A stretch of 64,000 bases of DNA from Terribacillus aidingensis (GTDB lineage: Bacteria > Bacillota > Bacilli > Bacillales > Amphibacillaceae), in assembly GCF_040703035.1 (NCBI RefSeq), contig NZ_CP159996.1:2204001-2268000 (forward strand), given 5' to 3'. The notes beneath the pieces are model-generated. The model was not told the origin of the DNA and did not search any database. It saw nothing but the letters and a program-made list of their open reading frames with translations. The translations under genes were made by a program, and so were the position numbers. Of the stretch, positions 39,176 through 47,162 are shown piece by piece; position 1 is the stretch's first letter, and each line of letters starts with the position of its first letter.

Positions 39176-39206
39176 AAAACAGCTTCCGCTAAAGGAAGCT
39201 GTTTTT
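39174..39206. terminator. Bidirectional terminator between ytsP and dgcP
   Basis: Perfect stem AACAGCTTCC/GGAAGCTGTT with loop GCTAAA and flanking A and T runs; it serves the convergent genes. Confidence 0.9.
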
Positions 39207-39210
39207 TCAT

Positions 39211-41043
39211 TTAGATACAATATCTGTTTTTTCCGAGCCTTTTTGCATCATAAAGCTTACGGTCCGCTCTGGAGAACAGGTTATGTACGGCCGGACGATC
39301 TTCATCTGTCCATGTAGATACCCCGCAGGAAACCGTAACTGCAGGACGTGTCGAGCCCGCAATACTTTGAACGATTCTTTCTGCCTTCTTTATTGTCTGA
39401 TCAAAAGACGCATGTGGCAGGTAGATTGCAAGCTCTTCTCCGCCCCATCTTGCTGCCACATCTGACGGGCCGAGCAAATCCTTGATAAGATTGGCCACTT
39501 GGATCAGGAGATAATCACCCGTGTTATGCCCATACGTATCATTCACTTTTTTGAAGTCATCCACATCAATCAGGATAAAGCCGCCTTGCGCATCTTCCTG
39601 TATATGCTCACGCATCCGTTCATCCAGATAACTTCTTGAAAATAGATTCGTAAGATAGTCTGTAATGACTAAATTCTCAAGCCTCTCACGAAGCATGGAA
39701 TTGACTATCGACAACGAAGAATGCTGCACAAGTGATTCGATCAAACGGAATGATTCAAAAGTGAAAAAGCTAGGGTTGCGATGAAGTACAAGCACTACAC
39801 CTTGCAGCTGTTCCGACCTTACCATCGGAATCGCCAGTAAAGACCGATAAGGAAGCGGCACATTCGGATATCGTTCCTGGAAATTGCTGATAAACATCGC
39901 TTCTCCTTGTGCATTCCGGCAATGCTGTGCAATCCATTCCAGGAAACCCCGGGAATTTTTTTCAAAGAAAAAACCTGTACTGCCATTCAATATGTCACCT
40001 GCGTCTTGATCTCCTCTATATAGGATGAATCCAATTTCTTCCCCGCCGAACGTATCTCGAATTTGCTGATGCATCAAACTGATTGTATCTGATAGACGCA
40101 AGTTGGCATTCATTTTCTTTGATGTTTCATTAATTAGCTGCAGATCACTTATCAGTTTCTTGGAGTGTTGATACAATCTGGCATTCTCAAGTGCATTCCC
40201 TGCCGAATCAGCTAGCTTCGTAATAAAACTATGATCCGCTTTTGTATATGCAATAGCTGTTGGAACCGAGATATGCAATACACCATATATACCCTGCTTT
40301 CCGTTCAAAGGCACATACCGATTGACCACTTCTCCATTTGCACTCGCTTCCACTTGCACTTCACCTGTCATATATGCCCGCGTACTGGCTTCATGGACAG
40401 AATAATCATAAACCAAATTTTTGATTGGCAAATCTGTATCACCGTGATAATCTTGGGCGAGTAAAAGTGCATAAACAAATTGCGGATAAGTGCGCTGCAA
40501 AGTCGTGATCAACACTCTCAGCACATCATGCATATCAATAGAAGCATGCAGATTTGTCGTTGCTTCATATAATTGTACAGTATGCTTTTCATCTTCTTTC
40601 GCTTGAAACGTACGGATAAGGTGCGTAACATAACTACCGATTTCCCAGGCAAGTTCCCTGCAATCAGGAATCTTTTCTCCGCCTCCCCCGATATACAGAA
40701 ATCCGATGACTTCTTCATTCGGACGATGTAAGGGTAAGACTCTATCCAATACATGCGGGAATTCCCTTAACATATCAGGTATACAAACCCCCTGGCGAAT
40801 ATAACCAATAGATAGACGGAATCCGCTCTGCCTCGGCCCGGCGTAGCTTATTCGGTCCAATTGCTGCTGCCATTCATCATATAAATATAGCGCCATACTG
40901 TCTGCCTGCAGGAGATTCTTCATATTTTCGGTCATAAGCGCAAGTATCTCTCTGTAACTATAGCTTTCTCCCGATACGAGGAGCTGGTAGAAATAAAGCT
41001 TTGCTTGTTCAAGATTACTGTCAGTTAGCCGCTCCATTTGCAT
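39211..41043 (-). CDS. dgcP: GAF-GGDEF diguanylate cyclase DgcP
   Basis: A 610-residue cytoplasmic protein that probably makes cyclic di-GMP. Two or three GAF-like regions occupy about 20-150, 165-290 and 310-440. The GGDEF domain is at about 450-608, with the catalytic motif RWGGEELAIYLPHA (GGEEL variant) and ILIDVDDFKKVNDTYGHNTG binding the nucleotide. An inhibitory RxxD site is not obvious. It matches B. subtilis DgcP (YtrP) by layout and by position between ytsP and rpsD. No membrane segment was seen. Confidence 0.9.
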   Translation of the reverse strand: MQMERLTDSNLEQAKLYFYQLLVSGESYSYREILALMTENMKNLLQADSMALYLYDEWQQQLDRISYAGPRQSGFRLSIGYIRQGVCIPDMLREFPHVLDRVLPLHRPNEEVIGFLYIGGGGEKIPDCRELAWEIGSYVTHLIRTFQAKEDEKHTVQLYEATTNLHASIDMHDVLRVLITTLQRTYPQFVYALLLAQDYHGDTDLPIKNLVYDYSVHEASTRAYMTGEVQVEASANGEVVNRYVPLNGKQGIYGVLHISVPTAIAYTKADHSFITKLADSAGNALENARLYQHSKKLISDLQLINETSKKMNANLRLSDTISLMHQQIRDTFGGEEIGFILYRGDQDAGDILNGSTGFFFEKNSRGFLEWIAQHCRNAQGEAMFISNFQERYPNVPLPYRSLLAIPMVRSEQLQGVVLVLHRNPSFFTFESFRLIESLVQHSSLSIVNSMLRERLENLVITDYLTNLFSRSYLDERMREHIQEDAQGGFILIDVDDFKKVNDTYGHNTGDYLLIQVANLIKDLLGPSDVAARWGGEELAIYLPHASFDQTIKKAERIVQSIAGSTRPAVTVSCGVSTWTDEDRPAVHNLFSRADRKLYDAKRLGKNRYCI

Positions 41044-41162
41044 CTCCCCTACATTTTGGTAGTTTTATTCTATTATATAAGATAATAGACTCAATTCTCA
41101 ATTGATATCCTAGTTCTTTTTACTTACAATCATATTCATAATATCTCCTTTGTCTAATTACC

Positions 41163-41192
41163 TTGACTTTAACCAGACAGAAAGCTTATAAT
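41163..41192 (+). promoter_or_regulatory. Sigma-A promoter of rpsD
   Basis: TTGACT (41163-41168) and perfect TATAAT (41187-41192) with 18-bp spacing, about 230 bp upstream of the rpsD start codon. Confidence 0.75.
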
Positions 41193-41198
41193 ACTCTT

Positions 41199-41424
41199 TG
41201 TGTAAAATAAATGGCGGCCTATGTGAACTCCCATTTGTCTGATTTTGTTCCTTTCTTGGCAAGGTGTACTAAGAGACGAATCTTCGTTTCTCCTTGTTTC
41301 AGAAGGTGTATCGTGTAACTCTCTGCTGTCGGAGCGATGGTACATGAAAACATAATCAACAGGTGATTCGAGCACACTCTGTTTTTATTTTATGCAAATA
41401 AAATAATAAAGGTGGAATTTATCC
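41199..41424 (+). promoter_or_regulatory. Probable S4-binding autoregulatory leader of rpsD
   Basis: The untranslated leader between promoter and rpsD start is unusually long (about 225 nt) and structured. One clear hairpin is GAGACGA / TCGTTTCTC at about 41273-41293. In B. subtilis and relatives, ribosomal protein S4 represses its own translation by binding the rpsD leader. Location and length fit; the full pseudoknot was not verified by hand. Confidence 0.5.
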
Positions 41425-42027
41425 ATGGCACGTTATACAGGTCCATTATGGAAAAAATCCCGTCGTCTTGGTATCTCCCTAAGCGGAACAGGTAAAGAGC
41501 TTGACAAACGCCCTTACCCACCAGGACAACACGGTCCAAACCAACGCAGAAAGCAATCCGAATACGGTTTGCAGCAAGCTGAGAAACAAAAACTTCGTTA
41601 CATGTACAACATGAACGAACGCCAATTCCGTCGTGCATTCGAGGAAGCTGGTAAAATGAAAGGTATCCATGGTGAGAACTTCATGACACTTCTTGAGTCT
41701 CGTCTTGATAACCTTGTATTCCGTCTAGGCTTGGCTCGTACTCGCAGACAAGCTCGTCAGATCGTTGGCCACGGCCACATCACTGTAGACGGTAAACGCG
41801 TAGATATCCCATCTTACCGCGTAAAACCTGGTCAAGTTATCGGTGTTCGTGAGAAATCACTTAAACTTGATATCATCGCTAGTTCTGTTGAAGCGAATAA
41901 CTTCGTACCAGATTACTTGACATTCGATGCAAACAGCTTGCAAGGAACTTACTCTCGTTACCCAGAGCGTTCTGAGCTTCCAGCTGAAATCAACGAAGCA
42001 CTTATCGTAGAGTTCTACTCCCGTTAA
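41425..42027 (+). CDS. rpsD: 30S ribosomal protein S4
   Basis: Primary 16S rRNA-binding protein that starts small-subunit assembly. The 200 residues begin [20 protein letters not shown]. The S4 RNA-binding domain (about 92-155) has [40 protein letters not shown]. The short N-terminus lacks the zinc-binding Cys residues, so this is the zinc-independent form. It is monocistronic, with its own promoter, a long leader and a strong terminator. Confidence 0.97.
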   Translation: MARYTGPLWKKSRRLGISLSGTGKELDKRPYPPGQHGPNQRRKQSEYGLQQAEKQKLRYMYNMNERQFRRAFEEAGKMKGIHGENFMTLLESRLDNLVFRLGLARTRRQARQIVGHGHITVDGKRVDIPSYRVKPGQVIGVREKSLKLDIIASSVEANNFVPDYLTFDANSLQGTYSRYPERSELPAEINEALIVEFYSR

Positions 42028-42038
42028 TTGCTTGAAAG

Positions 42039-42075
42039 ACTCCGGATTGCCCTTAGGCATCTCCGGAGTTTTTTT
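42039..42075 (+). terminator. Terminator after rpsD
   Basis: Stem ACTCCGGA/TCCGGAGT with an inner GCC/GGC pairing, followed by seven T. Confidence 0.9.
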
Positions 42076-42081
42076 ATGTAT

Positions 42082-42112
42082 AAAAAAGACGCCTTACTAT
42101 AAGCAAGACGCC
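42082..42112 (-). terminator. Terminator after the SDR gene
   Basis: Minus strand GGCGTCTTGCT/AGTAAGGCGTC (three G-U pairs, loop TAT) followed by TTTTTT. It looks like a direct repeat of GACGCC but folds as a hairpin. Confidence 0.7.
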
Positions 42113-42126
42113 TCCTTTTTATAAAA

Positions 42127-42876
42127 TTATTTCGTATTCGTAAAACCGCCATCAATACGGATAACTTCCCCATTGATGTACTGTGCTTTAGAAGTAAGAA
42201 GGAATGTAACAAGTTCTGCTACTTCTTCCGGTGTTCCAAGACGTTTCTGCGGGATGCCGCCAGTCGCATTTTCTTTCATTTTCGGATTGGCAGCATAAAA
42301 CTCTGCCACCATCTTCGTTTCTGTAGGACCTGGCGCTATTGCGTTTACACGCAAACCATCCTTCGCATATTCTGCAACCAAGCTTTTGGTCATACCGACT
42401 ATCGCATGTTTTGTCGCTGCATACGTCACAACAGAGTCCTGACCGATTACACCAGCACTGGATGATGTATTAACGATGGAACCTCCGCCATTTTTCACCA
42501 TTACTTCTGCTACATAACGGACACCATAAAGTGCACCTAGCAAATTGATCGCAACGATGCGTTCAATTTCTGCAACATCAGAATCCAAGAAATATTTACC
42601 GCTTCCTGAAATCCCGGCATTATTGAAGAAGTAATCGATAGAACCGAAATGCTCGACAGTTTTATCTACATAATTCTTAACATCTGCTTCTTTGGAAACA
42701 TCTGCTTGGATGAAGATTGCTTCTGCTCCAGCTTGTTTCACTAATTCAACAGTCTCGCCAGCACCTTTTTCACTTACGTCAACCACAGCAATGTTCACGC
42801 CTTCTTCCGCAAGTCGTACAGCCGTAGCTTGGCCTAAACCGCTGCCTGCCCCTGTAATGATTGCTACTTTACTCAT
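42127..42876 (-). CDS. SDR family oxidoreductase
   Basis: A 249-residue classical short-chain dehydrogenase. Cofactor motif AIITGAGSGLGQATAVRLAE (near 5-24), VVDVSE with an Asp after beta-2 suggesting NAD preference, NNAGISG, catalytic Ser in VNTSSSAG, YAATKHAIVG (Tyr-x3-Lys), and the C-terminal INGEVIRIDGGF. The substrate is unknown. The ATG at 42876 has AGGGG six bases upstream; the 13-codon extension has no RBS. It is the first gene after rpsD in the accessory block and carries a palindrome upstream. Confidence 0.9.
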   Translation of the reverse strand: MSKVAIITGAGSGLGQATAVRLAEEGVNIAVVDVSEKGAGETVELVKQAGAEAIFIQADVSKEADVKNYVDKTVEHFGSIDYFFNNAGISGSGKYFLDSDVAEIERIVAINLLGALYGVRYVAEVMVKNGGGSIVNTSSSAGVIGQDSVVTYAATKHAIVGMTKSLVAEYAKDGLRVNAIAPGPTETKMVAEFYAANPKMKENATGGIPQKRLGTPEEVAELVTFLLTSKAQYINGEVIRIDGGFTNTK

Positions 42877-42897
42877 ATGTAACCCCTCCGATAGTAG

Positions 42898-42911
42898 ATA
42901 GTTTGAACTAT
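42898..42911. promoter_or_regulatory. Candidate operator upstream of SDR gene
   Basis: ATAGTT-TG-AACTAT, a perfect 6-bp inverted repeat, lies between a possible -10 (TACAAT on the minus strand, 42921-42926) and the RBS. The position suits a repressor site; the regulator is unknown. Confidence 0.3.
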
Positions 42912-42966
42912 ACAAATACTATTGTACTACTTTCTCCTGAAATTATGAAGAAAGTCGACTTTTGTC

Positions 42967-42996
42967 GAAAAAATAAGAGCACTTTAGAAGTGCTCT
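42967..42996 (-). terminator. Terminator after RsbR-like gene
   Basis: Stem AGAGCACTT/AAGTGCTCT at 42976-42996 with a short loop; the minus strand continues ATTTTTTCG. Confidence 0.85.
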
Positions 42997-43003
42997 CTTT
43001 CAA

Positions 43004-43840
43004 TCACTTTATTTTCTGCAGCATAATCTTCTCTACTGCATTCTTCAAGGAATGCGTCGTCTTCAGCTGGTTGAACGGAATACCTAGCTGGGTGGAAGTT
43101 TGGGCGATTTCAGGACGCATACCGGAAATAATAGTCTCGACTCCGAGCAGCTTCAACGATTCAATAATAGAGAAAATCCGCTGGGCCACCATCGTGTCGA
43201 TAACGACGACACCCGACATATCAATGAACAGATGATCGACTCCCAGCTTCGAGCAGCTATGCAGTACGTTATCCATCATATACTGAGCTCGATTCGTATC
43301 GATTTCTCCTACAAGCGGCAATAGCGCCACAGTAGGTGTCAATGAAATTACAGGTGTGCTAAGCTCCAGTATCATATCCTGCTGTGCCTGTAATTTGAAC
43401 TCAGATTGCTTTGCATTTTCACGGATGAACCAGACGATCACCTGACTAAACGAATCGGTTATTTTCTGATAATAATCCAAAGCTGTCTGCGCATCTACTT
43501 TCTTCTCCGTGCAGAATTCCCGAAGAACCTCGAGATACAATGCCTGATTGCGATAAAATTCATTTATGATTGCTTCAATCGGTGTATCCAAGTGCCGATC
43601 ATCCTTGGCAATAGAAACGATCCAATCCTCAAATGCATCACACGAATTAGTGGTATCCTGATTCAAAACTTCACAAAATTGCTCGTGAAATCCTCTATTC
43701 TGTGCTTTCAGCTGTGCAATTGCGTCCGGATCTGTTACCGAATATACGCCGCTCGATTTGTCAGCTGCAGCGTACCACTTCTCTACTAAGTGATCTATAT
43801 TTTCCAGATAGTGCTGATGTAATTCCTGTTGATATAGCAT
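43004..43840 (-). CDS. RsbR-family STAS protein (stressosome-type)
   Basis: A 278-residue protein: variable helical N-terminus (1-155, globin-like sensor module of RsbR paralogs) and a C-terminal STAS domain (about 160-275). The STAS core VDHLFIDMSGVVVIDTMVAQ has the phosphorylatable-type loop; a Thr or Ser pair as in RsbRA (T171/T205) is only partly recognisable. RsbR proteins form the stressosome controlling sigma-B. No RsbS/RsbT is nearby, so it would act with partners elsewhere. ATG 43840 has AAGGAG; the longer frame is rejected. Confidence 0.82.
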   Translation of the reverse strand: MLYQQELHQHYLENIDHLVEKWYAAADKSSGVYSVTDPDAIAQLKAQNRGFHEQFCEVLNQDTTNSCDAFEDWIVSIAKDDRHLDTPIEAIINEFYRNQALYLEVLREFCTEKKVDAQTALDYYQKITDSFSQVIVWFIRENAKQSEFKLQAQQDMILELSTPVISLTPTVALLPLVGEIDTNRAQYMMDNVLHSCSKLGVDHLFIDMSGVVVIDTMVAQRIFSIIESLKLLGVETIISGMRPEIAQTSTQLGIPFNQLKTTHSLKNAVEKIMLQKIK

Positions 43841-44031
43841 TTCTCTGCTCCTTATTTCTTTCTTCAAGTAATCTAAACACATTTTACTATAGCATCTTTT
43901 TTTGATGTAAATCTATACAGAACAGATGATATAAAGGAAAAATAATACCATTTTCCTAAGTTAAGATGAATAATGGGAAACATGACAGAGGACAATAAGA
44001 TTAAATCGACAGGAAGTTGAGGTGCTCTTCA

Positions 44032-44895
44032 ATGTATTATTACAAAGAGGAATTAATCAATATCATCAAACCGGATAAGCCCGATCCCGCTGCTGCGAAA
44101 GTATTGCAGGAAATCCTAGGCGGTCATTATGGAGAAATGCGTACTATGATGCAATTCTTCTTCCAAAGCTCGAACTTCCGCGGAAAACAGAAACAGTTCC
44201 GTGATCTTCTGCGCGGTATCTTCCTGGAAGAAATAGCTCATGTTGAGCTAGTGCAAAATACAATCAATGCCTTGCTGGACGAGTCTGGTGAAGGTGGAGC
44301 AGGAAACACTGCGCCCGATGGAGCTCCACTTGATGGTCCAATCGAACAGACGCCTAACGTAAACCCGCATCACTATATCATCGGTGCACAGTCTTCTATT
44401 CCATTTGATGCGGCAGGTAATCCATGGAATGGCTCATGGGTTTACAGCCATGGCAACTTGATTGCTGACCTGCTAAATAACGTCGTGCTGGAATCAACTG
44501 GCGTTTTGCAGAAGACACGTATATATGAAATGAGTTCCAATGCTACATTCCGGGAAACTTTAGCTTTCCTTATCGTTCGGGATAATGCACACCAGAACGC
44601 TTTTGCAAAAGCATTGGAAACACTCGGTGTGGATTGGGGCAGAATCTTACCGGTGCCGAATTATGACATCAACAAATATCCCGAATGTAAAAAATTCGTA
44701 GATATGGGCTTCCATAATACACAATTCAATTTCCGTCTTGATCAAACCCGTATCGCAGAAATTATCCAGGGAACCGTACCTAGCAGAAATGGCGGGGAAT
44801 TCTCAGTTTCCCAACCGCCAGCTGGCTACCCTGTACCTGAATTGCCGGAACTTCCAAATGAGCATAGCACCGGAATAAGTGACTTGAATCGATAA
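44032..44895 (+). CDS. Manganese catalase
   Basis: A 287-residue non-heme catalase with a dimanganese centre that decomposes hydrogen peroxide. The ferritin-like four-helix core carries the ligands: Glu in GGHYGEMRTMMQ (about 35), Glu/His in LRGIFLEEIAHVELV (about 66-71), Glu in VVLESTGVLQ, and Glu plus His in ATFRETLAFLIVRDNAHQ. It resembles B. subtilis YdbD/YjqC, which are general-stress or PBSX-linked proteins. The ATG at 44032 has GAGGTG eight bases ahead. It lies among stress-type genes. Confidence 0.92.
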   Translation: MYYYKEELINIIKPDKPDPAAAKVLQEILGGHYGEMRTMMQFFFQSSNFRGKQKQFRDLLRGIFLEEIAHVELVQNTINALLDESGEGGAGNTAPDGAPLDGPIEQTPNVNPHHYIIGAQSSIPFDAAGNPWNGSWVYSHGNLIADLLNNVVLESTGVLQKTRIYEMSSNATFRETLAFLIVRDNAHQNAFAKALETLGVDWGRILPVPNYDINKYPECKKFVDMGFHNTQFNFRLDQTRIAEIIQGTVPSRNGGEFSVSQPPAGYPVPELPELPNEHSTGISDLNR

Positions 44896-44897
44896 GA

Positions 44898-44932
44898 CAA
44901 AAAAGCTCACCAGCATATACTGGTGAGCTTTT
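44898..44932. terminator. Bidirectional terminator after Mn-catalase
   Basis: Perfect stem AAAAGCTCACCAG/CTGGTGAGCTTTT with loop CATATA between the convergent catalase and YflT/DUF2382 genes. Confidence 0.9.
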
Positions 44933-44935
44933 GGA

Positions 44936-45802
44936 TTATTTTAGACCATTATTTTTATTTGTAGTATCTTTAATCTCTGCTTCTTCACGTCTTACGTTTT
45001 CACGTACATGGACATTTTCTTTGACGTCTTTCTTGTTGACGACAATCTCTTCTTTAATGACGTCTTTCTTATCCACATCTACTTTTTCTTCGAATACCGG
45101 CACATGAATTTCATCTTTTTCTGTGTAAGCTTCAGCTGTTTTACCTCGTTCACTTACTTTATTGACTGGGCGGCGTTCGATACTCACTTCCTGTTTTGTT
45201 ACAGGAACCTCAAATTCTTCTTGATCCGTCACCGTACGTTTATCAATATTAACCTCACCGGATTTCACTGTATTCGTATCAACATCGACTACCTCTTCAT
45301 GCAATTCCATTTGTTCTGTCTGGGATGCATTAGGTTGTCCTGTTTTACCGCTATTCAAATCCGCAAAAGCAGTATTGCCAGTTTGTGTTGTGTTATTTCC
45401 AGGTGTTGTATTTTTTTCTTGTGCTCTTAATGTGTCACTATTTGTTGCTGAGACATCTGCCTGCAATTTTTGCTGTGCTGAGGGATGAACAAACAACAGG
45501 ATTTTTCCGCTCTTCAATTCATCTACATAACGGTCAGTTTCTTTTTGGTTCAAGTTAAGATCCTCTAATGCCTTCTCCTCTGGATCATCTCCGGAAAACA
45601 AAGCAGATACCTTATCGCCAAAGGAACCTTTAGCCTCCTTATAGTTCACGCTCAATCTGTCAGCCAGAATAGAAGACTCAGGTTTCTTGTCTGTAATGAC
45701 TGTTACTTTGTTTTCTTGAATACCTTTGGATTTCAATTCGTTCACTCTTACAATCACATCATTTTCATTTTGGAAGGTTTCGATTTTATTTTGCGCTAAC
45801 AT
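44936..45802 (-). CDS. YflT-like and DUF2382 domain stress protein
   Basis: A 288-residue hydrophilic protein. The N-terminal 100 residues are the general stress protein 17M (YflT) fold (VIVRVNELKSKGI, VTVITDKKPESS, DPEEKALEDLNL, YVDELKSGKILLFV). A low-complexity Asn/Thr linker follows (about 120-165), then a DUF2382 domain (about 165-275) of repeated charged strands (VEVDVD..., VSIERRPVNK, IHVPVFEEKVDVDKK). Function unknown. It is paralogous to the protein at 53250-53762. A close match to a sigma-B promoter lies upstream. Confidence 0.85.
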   Translation of the reverse strand: MLAQNKIETFQNENDVIVRVNELKSKGIQENKVTVITDKKPESSILADRLSVNYKEAKGSFGDKVSALFSGDDPEEKALEDLNLNQKETDRYVDELKSGKILLFVHPSAQQKLQADVSATNSDTLRAQEKNTTPGNNTTQTGNTAFADLNSGKTGQPNASQTEQMELHEEVVDVDTNTVKSGEVNIDKRTVTDQEEFEVPVTKQEVSIERRPVNKVSERGKTAEAYTEKDEIHVPVFEEKVDVDKKDVIKEEIVVNKKDVKENVHVRENVRREEAEIKDTTNKNNGLK

Positions 45803-45847
45803 GTTGTATGCCTCCTAAATAGTTTTGAAGTGTTTCATGTTTTTTGT

Positions 45848-45872
45848 ATTCCCGGCATAGCATTTTATAAAC
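45848..45872 (-). promoter_or_regulatory. Sigma-B-type promoter (YflT/DUF2382 gene)
   Basis: Minus strand GTTTAT (45867-45872), 13 bp, GGGAAT (45848-45853). This fits the sigma-B pattern GTTTAA-N12-14-GGGTAT with one change in each box. It is about 45 bp upstream of the start codon. The paralog at 53250 has the same arrangement. Confidence 0.7.
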
Positions 45873-45896
45873 ATGCCCTCTAATTTTCAGACCTCA

Positions 45897-45930
45897 TTGC
45901 ACAAAAAAGAAGATGTATTCTCATACATCT
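45897..45930 (-). terminator. Terminator of the PTS operon
   Basis: 12-bp perfect stem AAGAAGATGTAT/ATACATCTTCTT with a 4-base loop, followed by TTTTTTGTG on the minus strand. It comes right after the last gene of the operon. Confidence 0.9.
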
Positions 45931-45941
45931 TCTTAGTTATA

Positions 45942-46985
45942 TTACGGATGAAATAGCACCTTCACGGCATCAATACTTCGATCGGTAAGCTGCTTAAAAA
46001 TTGCAGGACCTTCACTTAAAGGTATGTGATGACTTATCATTTTCTCTCCATTTATTTGGCCAGTTTTCATGTAATGAATAGCATTTGTCCACTCTTGACC
46101 AGGAAATGGAGCAGATAAAGCATTCCAAGAGCCGTGAATTGTAAGCTCATTTCTGACGATTTTCTCAAAATAAAATCTCTCAATTCGTATATCAGCGTAT
46201 GGGATACCCAAATAGACAATCTCTCCACCTTTTTTAGGAAGTGATAATACTTGTGCAGATGTCACTGGTGAACCGGCTGATTCGATTGCCAGGTCAACTC
46301 CAGTTCCATCTTTGTATGCCAGTATCGCTTCATGAGGTTCAGCTGCCGAACCATCAATCACATAATCGGCACCAATTTCTAAAGCAATATCCAATTTTCT
46401 TTTATCGATATCGATGGCAATGACTGTCTTCGCTCCAAAGATTCTAGCCCATTGTATCGCAAGCAGCCCGATACTTCCGGCTCCCATTACAGCAACAGTT
46501 GCTCCAGGTTTGATTTGTGTCCGATAGAAACCATGAGCTACAACAGCAGCAGGCTCAATAAGTGCTGCCGTCTCATCATTCACTTCAGGAGGAAGTGGTA
46601 TAACATGATTTGCTGGCAGCTTTACATACTCTGCAAAAGCACCAGGTACCTTGGATCCGATGACCATTAAATCCTCACATCGCGAAGGCTGACCGCTCTT
46701 GCAATAGCAGCAGTTTCCACATGCATGTGTCGGACAGGCAGCCACTCTATCTCCTCTTTTTACATTAGTGACAGCCGCTCCCGTTTCCTCCACCACCCCT
46801 GAGAATTCATGACCGAATGTCATACCAGCTCTATAGGGACCAAGCTTTTTATAACGCGACAGATCGGAACCGCAAATACCTGCAGCAGTGATTTTTATGA
46901 TTACATCGTTTTCCGCTTCAATCGTTGGGCGCGGAGATTGTTCAAACCTTATATCTTCAACTCCATACAGATTCAGCGTCTTCAT
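45942..46985 (-). CDS. Zn-dependent polyol-phosphate dehydrogenase (GatD-like)
   Basis: A 347-residue zinc-containing medium-chain dehydrogenase, closest in character to galactitol-1-phosphate 5-dehydrogenase. Catalytic zinc ligands are in GICGSDLSRY and TFGHEFSG. The structural zinc loop has four Cys within ACGNCCYCKSGQPSRC. The cofactor motif is VAVMGAGSIGLLAIQWAR, followed by an Asp (AIDIDKRK) favouring NAD. It is the last gene of the PTS operon. It probably oxidises the phosphorylated polyol made by the PTS; which polyol is not known. Confidence 0.85.
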   Translation of the reverse strand: MKTLNLYGVEDIRFEQSPRPTIEAENDVIIKITAAGICGSDLSRYKKLGPYRAGMTFGHEFSGVVEETGAAVTNVKRGDRVAACPTHACGNCCYCKSGQPSRCEDLMVIGSKVPGAFAEYVKLPANHVIPLPPEVNDETAALIEPAAVVAHGFYRTQIKPGATVAVMGAGSIGLLAIQWARIFGAKTVIAIDIDKRKLDIALEIGADYVIDGSAAEPHEAILAYKDGTGVDLAIESAGSPVTSAQVLSLPKKGGEIVYLGIPYADIRIERFYFEKIVRNELTIHGSWNALSAPFPGQEWTNAIHYMKTGQINGEKMISHHIPLSEGPAIFKQLTDRSIDAVKVLFHP

Positions 46986-47000
46986 TCATGTCCCATCCTT

Positions 47001-47147
47001 TTATGTCTGCTTCGTTCTCTTCTTCGTGAACAGTTTCAGGCATACGCCACCTATAATTAGGCCATTAAAAATCAATTGATGTGCAAAATAGAAGGCACTT
47101 ACTTCCCTCAAGGATCCGAGCATAAAATCAAGCATCATATCTACCAT
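47001..47147 (-). CDS. Small membrane-type protein in the PTS operon (48 aa)
   Basis: A short frame found by reading the 170-bp gap between the DeoC-like and GatD-like genes. It starts ATG at 47147 with a strong RBS (TTTGGAGG, 7-8 bases upstream) and ends TAA at 47001, only 15 bp before the next gene. The 48 residues begin MVDMMLDFMLGSLREVSAFY, have a central hydrophobic stretch (about 20-40, including FNGLIIGGVCLKLF) and a basic tail TKKRTKQT. This is the layout of a single-pass protein with a cytoplasmic C-terminus. No family was recognised. The context suggests a role with the PTS permease or the dehydrogenase. Confidence 0.6.
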   Translation of the reverse strand: MVDMMLDFMLGSLREVSAFYFAHQLIFNGLIIGGVCLKLFTKKRTKQT

Positions 47148-47162
47148 CTTTACACCTCCAAA

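Larger units (their letters stand above)
41044..41424. other. Intergenic region dgcP-rpsD (381 bp)
   Basis: Holds the dgcP upstream region (41044-41160, A/T-rich, no clear signal), the rpsD promoter (41163-41192), and a structured leader of about 230 bp. No protein-coding frame with an RBS was found in it. Confidence 0.7.

Noticed and set aside
41169..41375. 68-codon minus-strand frame upstream of rpsD
   Set aside because: Overlaps the rpsD promoter and leader; no RBS or recognisable protein.
42088..42112. Direct repeat of GACGCC as a mobile-element duplication
   Set aside because: The two copies are part of one hairpin with a T tract, a terminator of the SDR gene.
43975..43980. GGGAAA upstream of Mn-catalase as a sigma-B -10
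   Set aside because: The nearest GTTAAG is only 9 bp upstream and no proper -35 is at 12-14 bp.
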